Assembly (NCBI RefSeq): GCF_037081715.1
Contig: NZ_JAZDDH010000001.1
Location: 1,116,001 to 1,180,000, forward strand
Source: Halalkalicoccus sp. CG83
GTDB lineage: Archaea; Halobacteriota; Halobacteria; Halobacteriales; Halalkalicoccaceae
Length of the DNA: 64,000 nt
Direction: 5' to 3'
Below, in pieces: positions 7,871 through 17,239 of this stretch (position 1 is the first letter of the stretch; each line of letters starts with the position of its first letter). The notes beneath the pieces were generated by a model, which saw only the letters and a program-made list of their open reading frames with translations, made no database searches and was not told the DNA's origin. The position numbers and the translations under genes were made by a program.

Positions 7871-10800
7871 GTGCGCGAGTTCACGGTGCACGCGATCGAC
7901 GTGGATATCGTCTACAACGCCTTCGGCCAGCACCAGCCCAACGGCGTGATGTACGTCCTTGAGGAGAACAGGGAGGCTGCATGCCGTGCATCAGGGTGTA
8001 CGCCCGGGGAAGCCGACGTCGACACATCAGTGATCGAACCGCTAGTCATTCGCGCCAACCGAGGCGATATCGTCGAGATCGAGTTCCACAACGACCTCGA
8101 TCGCCAGGCGTCGATGCACCAGTTCGGTCTCCCCTACGAGGTCAACGAATCCGACGGGATGGCCGTCGGCTACAACGATGACACCACCGTCCCACCGGGT
8201 GAGTCGATCACCTATCGCTGGTACGCGGACGACCAAGGAACGCATTTCTTCAGCGATAACGCGAACCCTGCGATCTTCAGCGATCCCGAGGAACGGTTCG
8301 ACGACAACAACCTCCATACGCGCGGGCTGTTCGGCGCGATCGTCGTCGAGTCGCCCGATGCCGACTGGCGGGATCCCGAAACCGGTGAGGAGCTGCGAAG
8401 CGGCACGAAGGCCGACATCATCGAGCCCGACGGCGTGAGTCACCGCGAGTTCATCGTCTGCTATCACGACTCGATCGACGTCGTCAATGCCGATGGTAGC
8501 GAGCCGACGTGGCCCGGAACCGATACCCCACAGCACATTCACGCGATCAACTACCGCGCGGAACCGACCAGCGCCCGTCTCCAGGACGCGGCGGAAGAAA
8601 CCTTCTACAGCTCGTGGGTCCACGGCGATCCCGGCGGCGGCGATACCGTCTTTCCCTGCTATACCGGTGATCCCGTCAAGATGGTCGTCGTCGGCGCACA
8701 GGTCGAGGAGAACCACGTCCACCACCTCCACGGCCACCGCTGGAAGACGATCCCCGGTGAAACCGAGTCCGACACCATCGACTCCCAGACCATCGGCCCG
8801 GCATCGGCGTGGGAGGCCAGGCTCACCATCGCGCACGGATCCGGCTCCATCTCGCCGGATACCGAGTTCGACGAGGCCTTCGAAGTCGGGGCGGGCAACG
8901 GCGAGGACACGGGAGACTACCTGTTCCACTGCCATATGTTCCCCCACTACGGCGAGGGGATGAACGCGATCATGCGCGTACTCGATAAGGAACGCGACGA
9001 TCTCCAGACGCTGCCCAACAGCGACCCGCCGCTCGACGCCGACTCGGAGATCGCGGGGTTCCCCGAGTTCATCCCCGGCGAGGACGGTGAACTCCCGCCC
9101 AAGCCACCGGGATCGCAGGAGGAGGGTCGTGATCCCACGCCCGAGGAGGCCGAGGCGCTCGGCGACGTCGTCCCCGGCGCCCCCTACGACGATCCCTGCG
9201 ATCCCGAAGAGTACGATCCGGAGGTGCTCGGCGAGACCCGCGAGTACACGATCGTCGCGCTCCCGGCGAACGTCGTCTACAACGACGCTGGTGACCACGA
9301 TCCCGAGGGGAAGGTGTACGTATTGGAGGAGGACGCCGAGGCGGTCCGCAACGGCGAGATGAACCCCGAGCCGTTGGTGATCCGCGCCAACGTCGGCGAT
9401 TGCGTTGAGATCACCCTGAAAAACGAGCTCGAACGCGGGAAGGGAGTCCACCCCCACTTCGTCGATTTCGACCCGCTGGGATCGGACTCGGCGAACGTCG
9501 GCTACAACTACGATCAGGGTACCGACCCTGGCGAGGAGATGCAGTACCGTTGGTTCGCCAACGAGGAAGGGACGATCTTCTTCCACGACCACATCACCGG
9601 AATTCCGGAAGCCCAGAACGGGCTGTTCGCGGCGATCATCATCGAACCCGCCGACTCGACGTGGCACGATCCCCACACGGGTGAGGAGATCCGAAGCGGC
9701 ACGCAAGCGATCATCGATCCCGCAGACGAGCCCGCGTTCCGCGAGTTCGCGCTGCTCTATCACGACTTCGCGCCGCTCCGGAACCGCGACGGCGAGTTCA
9801 TCAACCAGCAGGTAGAACACAACCAGAACGCGGGCTTGGGCGCGATCAACTACCGGACCGCTCCCTATTTCCGCCGTAACGACGAGGGGAACGATCCGGC
9901 GTACGTCCACAGCTCGCGGCTGCACGGCGACCCGCCCACGCCGCTACTGGAGGCGTATTCCGGTGATCCAATCCGGCTTCGGGTGCTCCAGGGTCCCTAC
10001 GAGGAGCAGCACAACTTCGGGATTCACGGCCTCCGTGGCCAGCCCGACGGGCTTCAACGCGCCGAAACGACCTCCCAGATCATCGGTCCCTCGGAAGCGT
10101 TCACCTTCGAACTCCTCGAGGCGGACACCAGGATCGACGAACTTCCGAACCCCGATGGCCTGCCGATCTGGGATCACCTCTATGGCTCGGAGATCGTTCA
10201 GGACCTCTGGGAGGGGATGTGGGGGATCTTCCGGCTGTTCGGAAGCGAGGTCGACCATCTCCAGGCGCTTCCGGATCGAAACGCCCCCCGCGGGACGATT
10301 AGCCGAAAGGAGCTCGAGAAGATGGGCCATCCCGCCCCGTTCTCGGACTGGACCAAGCGGGGCCACAAGGACAAGCTGCTCTACGAGGAGGACGACAGTC
10401 GGTGCTACCCGCCGGACAGGGACGAACGCCAGAACGACAGTATCGGCGAACGTCCGCCCGAGTCCGTCGAACCGGGCGAGCCCTGTCCCGCGGGGACGCC
10501 CACACGGACGTACGACGTCACCGCCATTCAAACGGAGATCGAGTACAACGACTACGGCGATCACGACCCCCACGGCATCGTCTTCGTGCTCGACGAGGAG
10601 GTCGAGACGGTGCAGAACGGCGAGAACCCCGAACCGCTGACGATTCGGGCCAACGCCGGCGAGTGCATCGAGATCAATCTCACTAACGCGCTGGGCGACC
10701 TCGATGAGGATCACGCCCATCCGACGTTCGACATCGAACCCGACGCCGACTGGCAGCGCTCCCAGCGCATCTCGCTGAAGCCCCAGAACCTCCTGTTCGA

Positions 10801-11752
10801 CGACCAGGGGTCGGCCGGATCGGCGGTCGGGTTCAATTTCGATTCGACGGTCGCGCCCGGCGAAACGCGGACCTATCGGTGGTTCGCGGATCCCGCACCG
10901 ACGACCAATGGCGAGGTAGACGACGGCCAGCAGGCGCGCTCGCTCGGAACGGCGATAATCTCGGACTTCGCGGACGTGCCCAGCAACCGCCACCACGGCG
11001 CGTTCGGCAACCTGATCATCGAACCGACGGGATCGGCGTGGCTCGATCCCGAGACGGGCGAACCAGTGCGAAACGGAACTCGAGCGATAATCACAAACCA
11101 TGATGGTGAGGACTTCCGGGAGTTCGCGCTGATGTTCACGGAGGGCATGTTCATCGTCAACGATGACGAGGGCGTTTGTCCGATTCCGCGTGTTGGACTC
11201 GGCGAAGAGGGAGACGATGACATCGCGGACGTGCCCTGCAACCAGATCGGCGAGCAGGAGGATCAGGGGTTCCAAGGGATCAACTACCGCTCGGAGCCGT
11301 TCGCCCACCGGTTCGCGAACGACGAACGCCAGCACAAGGTCTACAGCTCGGAGGTACACGGCGATCCGAACACACCGCTGCTGCGCGCCTACACGGACGA
11401 CCCGGTGATGCTTCGCGTGAGCCAGCCTGCAGACCGGGGTAACGGAATCTCGTTCCACCTGGCGGGCCACCAGTGGCGACGTAACAACGTCCCGCAGGCG
11501 CGACTGGTCGGTACGCAATCCGACATCTCGACAGGGAAGGCTCACGAACTCCCCTTGGAGGGCGGTGCGGACGGAGTCGGCGACTACATCTATCAGGAAC
11601 GGAAGCTGGGACAGTACCTCGAGGGGGGACTCTGGGGAATCTTTCGGGTTCGGGACGGGCCGGCCGACTGCGAGGAGCCGATCCTTCCGCTTCCCGACCG
11701 AGAGAGCGAGTACGAACAGGAGGAGGGCCACCGGAAGGCGGCTCTCGACTGA
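7871..11752 (+). CDS. Very large multicopper oxidase, three tandem two-cupredoxin units (MnxG-like size)
   Basis: 1293 aa. Three homologous units of about 400-450 aa start near residues 1, 455 and 877, each opening with a (R)EFTVHAIDVDIVYN-type strand and each containing two cupredoxin domains. Copper ligands are split between units. Unit 1 ends with an intact type 1/trinuclear pair, H282-V-H-H-L-H-G-H289 and H353-C354-H355-x3-H359-x4-M364. Unit 2 begins with H527-P-H529 and H572-D-H574. The equivalent sites elsewhere are degenerate (SDN in unit 1; no HCH in units 2 or 3). The C-terminal-type motifs therefore precede the N-terminal-type motifs. Size and domain count resemble ceruloplasmin and the MnxG manganese oxidases. 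No signal peptide is visible at the GTG start, and the frame is closed 40 nt upstream. The family is certain; the substrate is unknown. Confidence 0.9.
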   Translation: MREFTVHAIDVDIVYNAFGQHQPNGVMYVLEENREAACRASGCTPGEADVDTSVIEPLVIRANRGDIVEIEFHNDLDRQASMHQFGLPYEVNESDGMAVGYNDDTTVPPGESITYRWYADDQGTHFFSDNANPAIFSDPEERFDDNNLHTRGLFGAIVVESPDADWRDPETGEELRSGTKADIIEPDGVSHREFIVCYHDSIDVVNADGSEPTWPGTDTPQHIHAINYRAEPTSARLQDAAEETFYSSWVHGDPGGGDTVFPCYTGDPVKMVVVGAQVEENHVHHLHGHRWKTIPGETESDTIDSQTIGPASAWEARLTIAHGSGSISPDTEFDEAFEVGAGNGEDTGDYLFHCHMFPHYGEGMNAIMRVLDKERDDLQTLPNSDPPLDADSEIAGFPEFIPGEDGELPPKPPGSQEEGRDPTPEEAEALGDVVPGAPYDDPCDPEEYDPEVLGETREYTIVALPANVVYNDAGDHDPEGKVYVLEEDAEAVRNGEMNPEPLVIRANVGDCVEITLKNELERGKGVHPHFVDFDPLGSDSANVGYNYDQGTDPGEEMQYRWFANEEGTIFFHDHITGIPEAQNGLFAAIIIEPADSTWHDPHTGEEIRSGTQAIIDPADEPAFREFALLYHDFAPLRNRDGEFINQQVEHNQNAGLGAINYRTAPYFRRNDEGNDPAYVHSSRLHGDPPTPLLEAYSGDPIRLRVLQGPYEEQHNFGIHGLRGQPDGLQRAETTSQIIGPSEAFTFELLEADTRIDELPNPDGLPIWDHLYGSEIVQDLWEGMWGIFRLFGSEVDHLQALPDRNAPRGTISRKELEKMGHPAPFSDWTKRGHKDKLLYEEDDSRCYPPDRDERQNDSIGERPPESVEPGEPCPAGTPTRTYDVTAIQTEIEYNDYGDHDPHGIVFVLDEEVETVQNGENPEPLTIRANAGECIEINLTNALGDLDEDHAHPTFDIEPDADWQRSQRISLKPQNLLFDDQGSAGSAVGFNFDSTVAPGETRTYRWFADPAPTTNGEVDDGQQARSLGTAIISDFADVPSNRHHGAFGNLIIEPTGSAWLDPETGEPVRNGTRAIITNHDGEDFREFALMFTEGMFIVNDDEGVCPIPRVGLGEEGDDDIADVPCNQIGEQEDQGFQGINYRSEPFAHRFANDERQHKVYSSEVHGDPNTPLLRAYTDDPVMLRVSQPADRGNGISFHLAGHQWRRNNVPQARLVGTQSDISTGKAHELPLEGGADGVGDYIYQERKLGQYLEGGLWGIFRVRDGPADCEEPILPLPDRESEYEQEEGHRKAALD

Positions 11753-11913
11753 CTCGCGACCGAACGCCCCTCTCTGGGATCACCCGTTTCCAGTGATCGA
11801 TCACGGATAACCGAGTCGATCCGACCTCCATTCCACGGGTCGAGCGACGTTCATCGACTCGTCACGTTCGTCCGTATCCGGACGCTTATCCCCACTGATC
11901 GTCTGTCGAGGGT

Positions 11914-12411
11914 GTGAAGCGCGTCGAGGTCCACCCCGGTCGCGAGGCGATCGTCGAGTTCGATCCCGGCCTTACCTTCGAATGCGTCGACGACTGCACC
12001 TGGTGCTGCCAGCACGGCGTGTTGCTCTACGAGGAGGACTTCGCGAACCTCGCCGACTACGCCGACCTCGCGGAGACGACCACATCCTTTCGCGGCGAGG
12101 AGTTCGTCCGCCGCGAGGGGAAGGATCGGGAGGAGCACGTCGACGAGGACGGCGCGGCCTGCTACTTCCTCCGCGATGACGGACTCTGTGCACTACACGC
12201 GGAACACGGCTGGAAACCGACCCGGTGTTCGATCTTCCCGCTCGCGGTGCGGAAACGCGACGGCGATCTCCGCGTCGACGTTCGCGAGAGCGCCCGCGAA
12301 CACTGCGAGGGACTCGACGTGAGCGAACGCCGGCTGATCGACAACCTCGAGGCCTTCCTCCCCGAACTGCTCTGGGAGCTCGACGACCCCGACACCCGCC
12401 GGGAGCTGTGA
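11914..12411 (+). CDS. YkgJ-family cysteine-cluster protein
   Basis: 165 aa from a GTG start. The N-terminal C-x3-C-x2-CC cluster (CVDDCTWCC) and a later C-x-L-H...TRCSIFPL motif are the metal-chelating signature of YkgJ/UPF0153 proteins, thought to bind zinc or iron. The role is unknown; relatives often sit with flagellar or modification genes, but here the neighbours are a multicopper oxidase and carotenoid genes. The C-terminal EHCEGLDV...RRLIDNLEAFLPELLWE is typical of haloarchaeal members. Confidence 0.85.
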   Translation: MKRVEVHPGREAIVEFDPGLTFECVDDCTWCCQHGVLLYEEDFANLADYADLAETTTSFRGEEFVRREGKDREEHVDEDGAACYFLRDDGLCALHAEHGWKPTRCSIFPLAVRKRDGDLRVDVRESAREHCEGLDVSERRLIDNLEAFLPELLWELDDPDTRREL

Positions 12412-12475
12412 TCGCGACCCACCGACGAGGCGGGCACTTCGGGATCCGAACTGACGGAAAACGCATCAGAGGCAC

Positions 12476-12507
12476 GGGTGGCGGCGTCGGGCATTACGCC
12501 GCCACCC
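12476..12507 (+). terminator. Perfect 12-bp stem-loop after the YkgJ gene
   Basis: GGGTGGCGGCGT (12476-12487) is the exact reverse complement of ACGCCGCCACCC (12496-12507), with an 8-nt loop. It lies 65 nt after the YkgJ stop. There is no T-run after it, so a classical terminator is not proven; it could also be an RNA-processing or protein-binding site. Confidence 0.45.
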
Positions 12508-12811
12508 CGCGTGTCTGGCTCGCTGCCAGCGAACATGTGTATGTCGTATTGACATATATTGGTTTCGGCCGACCGACACGTTCCCGGCTGAGGGCCGTGC
12601 CAATCGATTGATCCCGGTCGGGACGACCGGGCTATCGCGTCGCGCTTCACCGTTCCTCGAGACCGAGGGTTCGCCCGTCGAGTTCGGCAGGATCGAGCCA
12701 CGCCGCCCGGACGAACATCGGCGCGACGTCCGCCGGCTCGCGCCCGTGACCATCGCCGTTCCGTCCATGGCCGGGGTAGGGACGGCCCCTGCGTCCCCCG
12801 GTAACCGCGAT

Positions 12812-12817
12812 TTTATA
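12812..12817 (+). promoter_or_regulatory. TATA box of the carotenoid operon
   Basis: TTTATA begins 29 nt before the ATG at 12841, the archaeal spacing for a leaderless transcript of crtD-lyeJ. Confidence 0.6.
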
Positions 12818-12840
12818 CGCTCGCTGGCCAACGTAGCGCC

Positions 12841-14379
12841 ATGAAGCTGTCCGAGCAGTCGGTCGCGGTGATCGGGAGCGGGTTCGGCGGACTCTCGACG
12901 GCGTGCTACCTCGCGGACGCCGGCGCGGACGTCCACGTCCTCGAGAAGAACGAGTCGCTCGGCGGCCGTGCCTCTCGTCTCGAGTCCGACGGCTTCAGAT
13001 TCGACATGGGGCCGTCGTGGTATCTGATGCCCGACGTCTTCGAGCGGTTCTTCGACGAGTTCGGACGCTCGCCCGACGACTACTACGGCACCGAACGACT
13101 CGATCCTCACTACCGGATCTTCTTCAAAGGTAACGAGGGCCCACGACCCTCGCGTTCGACCGAGGACATCGAGGCGCGGCCCGACGGCGACCGGGTCGAC
13201 GTCTCGTCGGACCTCGAGTCGACGAAGGAGACGTTCGAGGCTTACGAGGACGGGGCCGGCGAGGCCCTCGAGCGCTACCTGGAGAAGAGCGAACTCAACT
13301 ACGAGGTCGGCATGGAGCACTTCGTCTACGAGGACCGCCCCCGGTTCCGAGACTGGGTCGACCTCGACGTGCTCCGCAACGCCCGCGGGCTCTCACTGAT
13401 CGGCTCGATGCAGGACCACGTCGAGGACTACTTCGAACACCCGAAGCTCCAGCAGATCATGCAGTACACGCTGGTGTTCCTGGGAGGGTCGCCGAACAAC
13501 ACCCCCGCGCTCTACAACCTGATGAGCCACGTCGACTTCAACCTCGGCGTCTACTACCCCGAAGGAGGTATCGGCGGCGTGGTCGACGGCATCGCCGAAC
13601 TCGGCGAGGAGCTCGGCGTGACCTACCATACGGACCAGCCCGTCGAGGCCATCGAGGGTCGCGCGGGCGGGTTCAAAGTCGAGGCCCGCGATACGTTCCT
13701 TCCGGATCTGGTCGTCTCGGACGCGGATTACGCCCACACCGAACTCGATCTCCTACCGTCCGAGAAACGACAGTACAGCGAGGAGTACTGGGAGTCGCGC
13801 ACCTACGCCCCCTCCGCCTTTCTCCTCTACCTCGGCGTCGAGGGCGACGTCGACCCGCTCGCCCACCACACGCTCGTTCTCCCGCCGGACTGGGAGGAGC
13901 ACTTCTCGCAGATCTTCGACGAGCCCGAGTGGCCCGAGGATCCCGCCTACTACCTGTGTGTGCCGAGCGAGACCGACGACGAGGTGGCTCCCGAGGGCCA
14001 CAGCAACCTGTTCGCACTCGTCCCGGTCGCACCCGGCCTCGAGGACACCCCCGAGATCCGCGAGCGCTACCGCGACCTCGTTCTCGACGACGTCGCCGAA
14101 CACACGGACGTCGAACTCAGGGATCGGATCGTCTTCGAGGAACGCTTCACGATCGACGACTTCGCCGAACGCTACAACAGCATGCACGGCAGCGCGCTAG
14201 GACTCGCTCACACGCTGGATCAGACCGCCGTGTTCCGCCCGCCGCACCGCTCGAAGGCGGTCGACGGGCTCTACTTCACCGGCTCGTACACCACGCCGGG
14301 GATCGGGGTGCCGATGTGCCTGATCAGCGGCCAACTGACCGCCGAGGCGGTCATGCAAGACCACCGACCGCAGGAATGA
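12841..14379 (+). CDS. crtD: Carotenoid desaturase of the CrtI/CrtD family (probable carotenoid 3,4-desaturase)
   Basis: 512 aa. The N-terminal dinucleotide-binding fold is clear (VAVIGSGFGGLSTA, residues 8-21; then LEKNESLGGRAS), and the C-terminus carries the FAD-contacting GLYFTGSYTTPGIGVPMCLISG signature of phytoene desaturase-type enzymes. The following gene overlaps by four bases and is the bisanhydrobacterioruberin elongase, with cruF beyond; in Haloarcula and Haloferax the desaturase in this position is CrtD, which acts at C-3,4 in C50 carotenoid synthesis. A phytoene-desaturase role (CrtI) cannot be excluded from sequence alone. Confidence 0.85.
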   Translation: MKLSEQSVAVIGSGFGGLSTACYLADAGADVHVLEKNESLGGRASRLESDGFRFDMGPSWYLMPDVFERFFDEFGRSPDDYYGTERLDPHYRIFFKGNEGPRPSRSTEDIEARPDGDRVDVSSDLESTKETFEAYEDGAGEALERYLEKSELNYEVGMEHFVYEDRPRFRDWVDLDVLRNARGLSLIGSMQDHVEDYFEHPKLQQIMQYTLVFLGGSPNNTPALYNLMSHVDFNLGVYYPEGGIGGVVDGIAELGEELGVTYHTDQPVEAIEGRAGGFKVEARDTFLPDLVVSDADYAHTELDLLPSEKRQYSEEYWESRTYAPSAFLLYLGVEGDVDPLAHHTLVLPPDWEEHFSQIFDEPEWPEDPAYYLCVPSETDDEVAPEGHSNLFALVPVAPGLEDTPEIRERYRDLVLDDVAEHTDVELRDRIVFEERFTIDDFAERYNSMHGSALGLAHTLDQTAVFRPPHRSKAVDGLYFTGSYTTPGIGVPMCLISGQLTAEAVMQDHRPQE

Positions 14380-15209
14380 ACCGGGCGGCGTACCTGCTGA
14401 AGCTCTCGCGTCCACGCTTCTGGATCTACCTGGCCGGGCCGGTGCTCGTCGGGGCGGTCTTCGGCGCCTCCTCCCCCCTCGATCTGCTCTCGGCGCCGAT
14501 CCTCGCCCTGTTCGCCTTCTTCCTCCTGCCGGCGAACGTCCTGATCTATGGCGTCAACGACGTCTTCGACGCCGACGTCGACCGGGCGAACCCGAAGAAG
14601 GACGATCGCGAGGCGAGATATACGGGTCAACGGTCCGTCGTGGTCGCGGTCGTCGCGAGCGGCCTGCTCGGCCTCGCGCTCGTCCCGTTGCTCCCGGCGG
14701 GCGCGCTGGTCTGGATCGCCGCGTTCTACACGTTGGGGATCGGCTACAGCACCCCACCAGCCCGCTTCAAGACCACTCCCGTGCTCGACTCGATCTCCAA
14801 CGGGCTCTACTTCACCCCGGGTGCGGCGGCCTACGTCGCCCTCGCAGGGAGCCAGCCGCCGGCCCTCGCCGTCGTCGGCGCGTGGTTCTGGACGATGGGG
14901 ATGCACACCTTCTCCGCGATCCCCGACATCGAGCCCGACCGCGAGGCGGGGATCCGCACGACCGCCACGGTGCTCGGCGAACGCCGGACCTACGCCTACT
15001 GTCTCGCGTGCTGGGCGCTCGCGGCGCTCGCGTTCGGCGCGCTCGACGTTCGGCTGGGCGCACTCTTCCTGGTGTATCCGGCGCTCGTCGCCGCGATCGC
15101 CACCGCGACTGTCGACGTCTCGCGCGCATATTGGTGGTTCCCCGCGATCAACTCCGTCGTCGGCGCGCTGTTCACCATGGGCGGGCTCTGGACGCTGGTC
15201 TACGGCTAG
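14376..15209 (+). CDS. lyeJ: Lycopene elongase / 1,2-hydratase-type UbiA prenyltransferase (bacterioruberin pathway)
   Basis: 277 aa with multiple membrane segments. The two aspartate-rich prenyl-diphosphate motifs of UbiA enzymes are present: N61-DVFDADVD and D184-IEPDREAG. The start ATGA overlaps the crtD stop, so the two are translationally coupled. In haloarchaea this enzyme adds C5 units to lycopene ends on the way to bisanhydrobacterioruberin. Gene order next to crtD and cruF supports the specific assignment over a quinone prenyltransferase. Confidence 0.88.
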   Translation: MNRAAYLLKLSRPRFWIYLAGPVLVGAVFGASSPLDLLSAPILALFAFFLLPANVLIYGVNDVFDADVDRANPKKDDREARYTGQRSVVVAVVASGLLGLALVPLLPAGALVWIAAFYTLGIGYSTPPARFKTTPVLDSISNGLYFTPGAAAYVALAGSQPPALAVVGAWFWTMGMHTFSAIPDIEPDREAGIRTTATVLGERRTYAYCLACWALAALAFGALDVRLGALFLVYPALVAAIATATVDVSRAYWWFPAINSVVGALFTMGGLWTLVYG

Positions 15210-15307
15210 GTCCTGCCGTAGAGCGACGTCCTCGGACGTGGTCGGTTCACGCGATTCGAACCGACCGCTTACGTGGGACAACGGACGCACGAAAAGCGAT
15301 CGGTCCG

Positions 15308-16144
15308 TTACTTCGGCCCACTGACGAACGTGAGTACCTCGGCGACGAAGCGTTCCGGCGCGGTGAGCATCGCCTCGTGTCCGTGTCCATCGAGGGTGAC
15401 GAGCCGGCTGTTCGGAAGTGCATCGTGGACCGCCATTGTCGCATCTCTCAAGAAGGGAGGACTCTCGCTTCCGGACAACAACAAGGTCCGCGTCGTCATC
15501 TCCGTGAATCGTGCAGCGTCGAACTCGTACTCGCCGATCGCCTGCACGCTGCGGGGCCAGACGTGGGCCGCGTCCACGAGGTCCTGCCAGTCCGGCGCCG
15601 AGCGTTGCGCGTCGATCTCCTCCGGCGTTGATTGGGCTATCTCTCGTAGAAACAGCACGAGGACCCGTTCGTTCTCGCCGTCGTCCAGCAGCCGCTTCAT
15701 TTCGGCGAGTACGTCCTCGTCGTAGAGTTCGTGGTCGCCGACCGGAATCGGGGGTTCGTACAGGACGAGTTCGTGTAGATCGTCGGTCCGCAGCGCCGCC
15801 TCCAGGGACAAGAGTGCCCCGGAGGAATGTCCGAGCAGCGTCACCGGCTCGTCGATCGACTCGACGACCGCGGCCACGTCCTCGAACTCCCGTTCCAGTT
15901 CGTACGCGGCGGCGTCATCGCCGCTCCCGCCGACGCCACGATAATCCATCGCGTACACCGTGTACCGTTCTGCGAACGTGGAACGGACGTCCGAGAGGTC
16001 CCAGAACCTGTGGTCACAGGCACCCCCGTGGACGAGGACGAGCGGTGGCCCGCTTCCCGTTCTCTCGAACGCGATCGCCGTGCCGTCAGCGGACGTGACC
16101 GTCTCTAGTTCCGTACTCGTGTCTGATGATCTCGTTTTGGCCAT
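15308..16144 (-). CDS. Alpha/beta hydrolase inserted between lyeJ and cruF
   Basis: 278 aa from the ATG at 16144; an in-frame ATG at 16183 would add 13 residues. It has the oxyanion HGGACDHRFW motif, the nucleophile Ser107 in GHSSG, an Asp in LLLSGSESP and a C-terminal GHGHEAM with the catalytic His. The substrate is unknown. It lies on the opposite strand to the carotenoid genes that flank it, splitting a gene trio that is normally contiguous, so it looks inserted. Its first 30 codons resemble the N-terminal leader of the MBL-fold gene near 24.0 kb. Confidence 0.88.
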   Translation of the reverse strand: MAKTRSSDTSTELETVTSADGTAIAFERTGSGPPLVLVHGGACDHRFWDLSDVRSTFAERYTVYAMDYRGVGGSGDDAAAYELEREFEDVAAVVESIDEPVTLLGHSSGALLSLEAALRTDDLHELVLYEPPIPVGDHELYDEDVLAEMKRLLDDGENERVLVLFLREIAQSTPEEIDAQRSAPDWQDLVDAAHVWPRSVQAIGEYEFDAARFTEMTTRTLLLSGSESPPFLRDATMAVHDALPNSRLVTLDGHGHEAMLTAPERFVAEVLTFVSGPK

Positions 16145-16398
16145 GGGATCTCGACGTCGTTCCTCTATGAGATACGGTAGCATGGAGTCATCTCGTGAAA
16201 GATCCGCACGGCCTGCACGGAGAGCGACGGGCTACGAGTCGGCCAGTGGTGAGCGATATCCTCGATGGGACACGACACGACCTCGCACTCGGACACCCGT
16301 CTCGTGACCCGCTCGAAAGAGGGACCGACCGGGGCGAAACGGGTGGGCTAAGTGATCGTCGCCCGAACGTCCGCCGATGACGACCGACGGTGAGCCGT

Positions 16399-17226
16399 AT
16401 GAGTGAGACCGTCGTCGCTCTCCCGACCCGTCGTCGGGTCGAGTCCACCCTCGAACGGGTCGTCGAGAACAACCGGTTCACGATCGCCGTCACCTTCCCG
16501 CTCGTGGGGGTAGCGATGCTGATCGCCGGACGGGAAGGGTTGCTCCCTCCCGAGTTCGCGATGCATCCCTACCTGTTGATCGGCGCGAACCTCGTGATGG
16601 TCTCGCCGCTGGTGGCGGGGATCGCCCCCCTCGTCGACCGGCGTGCGCTCTCGGGGCTCGCGTTCCTCGCGTTGTTCACCTGGGCGATCGAGACGGCGGG
16701 CGTGCTCACCGGACTGCCCTACGGCGAGTTCTCCTACGGGATCGCGCTCGGGCCGATGCTGTTGGATCTCGTGCCGCTCGGTCTGCCCGTCTTCTACTTC
16801 CCGATCCTGCTCAACAGCTACCTGCTCGCGCTGCTCTTCCTCCGGACTCGCTCCCTCCCGCGGCGTTTCGGGCTCACGCTGGCGCTCGTGCTGACGCTGG
16901 ATCTGATCCTCGATCCCGGCGCGGTCGCGCTCGGCTTCTGGGCGTGGGTCGACCCCGGTCCGTACTACGGCGTACCCGCGATCAACTACCTCGGCTGGCT
17001 GCTCAGCGGATCGGTCGCCATCGCGATCCTCCAGCTCTCGTTCGACCACGGGGCGATGCTGAAACGTCTCGACTCCTGTGGCTTCTTCCTCGATGACCTG
17101 GTGAGCTTCCTCGTCCTGTGGGGACTCGTGAACGCCTACTTCGGGAACTGGATCCCCGTCGCGCTGGCGGTCGGACTCGTGGTCACGTTGGTGCGTAGCG
17201 ACTGGTTCGACTTCGACGTGCTCTGA
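16399..17226 (+). CDS. cruF: Bisanhydrobacterioruberin hydratase CruF
   Basis: 275 aa, about seven hydrophobic segments. The DUF422/CruF signatures are visible: TWAIETAGVLTGLPYGEFSYG, LNSYLLALLF and LDPGAVALGFWAWVDPGPYYGVPAINYLGWL. The enzyme adds water to the C-1',2' double bonds of bisanhydrobacterioruberin to give bacterioruberin, the red C50 membrane pigment of haloarchaea. A GTG nine bases upstream (16390) is an alternative start. It is separated from lyeJ by the hydrolase, and crtB converges on it with 13 nt between the stops. Confidence 0.9.
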   Translation: MSETVVALPTRRRVESTLERVVENNRFTIAVTFPLVGVAMLIAGREGLLPPEFAMHPYLLIGANLVMVSPLVAGIAPLVDRRALSGLAFLALFTWAIETAGVLTGLPYGEFSYGIALGPMLLDLVPLGLPVFYFPILLNSYLLALLFLRTRSLPRRFGLTLALVLTLDLILDPGAVALGFWAWVDPGPYYGVPAINYLGWLLSGSVAIAILQLSFDHGAMLKRLDSCGFFLDDLVSFLVLWGLVNAYFGNWIPVALAVGLVVTLVRSDWFDFDVL

Positions 17227-17239
17227 GAACGGGACGCCC

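Larger units (their letters stand above)
12412..12840. promoter_or_regulatory. 429-nt intergenic region upstream of the carotenoid operon
   Basis: I see no credible gene here. It contains a perfect 12-bp hairpin at 12476-12507, an AT-rich dyad TATGTC-GTATT-GACATA at 12540-12556 that could be an operator or a promoter element, and the carotenoid promoter at its right end. The rest is GC-rich and featureless. Confidence 0.5.

Noticed and set aside
8042-9925. 627-codon minus-strand frame opposite the multicopper oxidase, and 9944-11731 likewise
   Set aside because: These are antisense shadows of a GC-rich gene; the plus strand has clear cupredoxin repeats and copper motifs.
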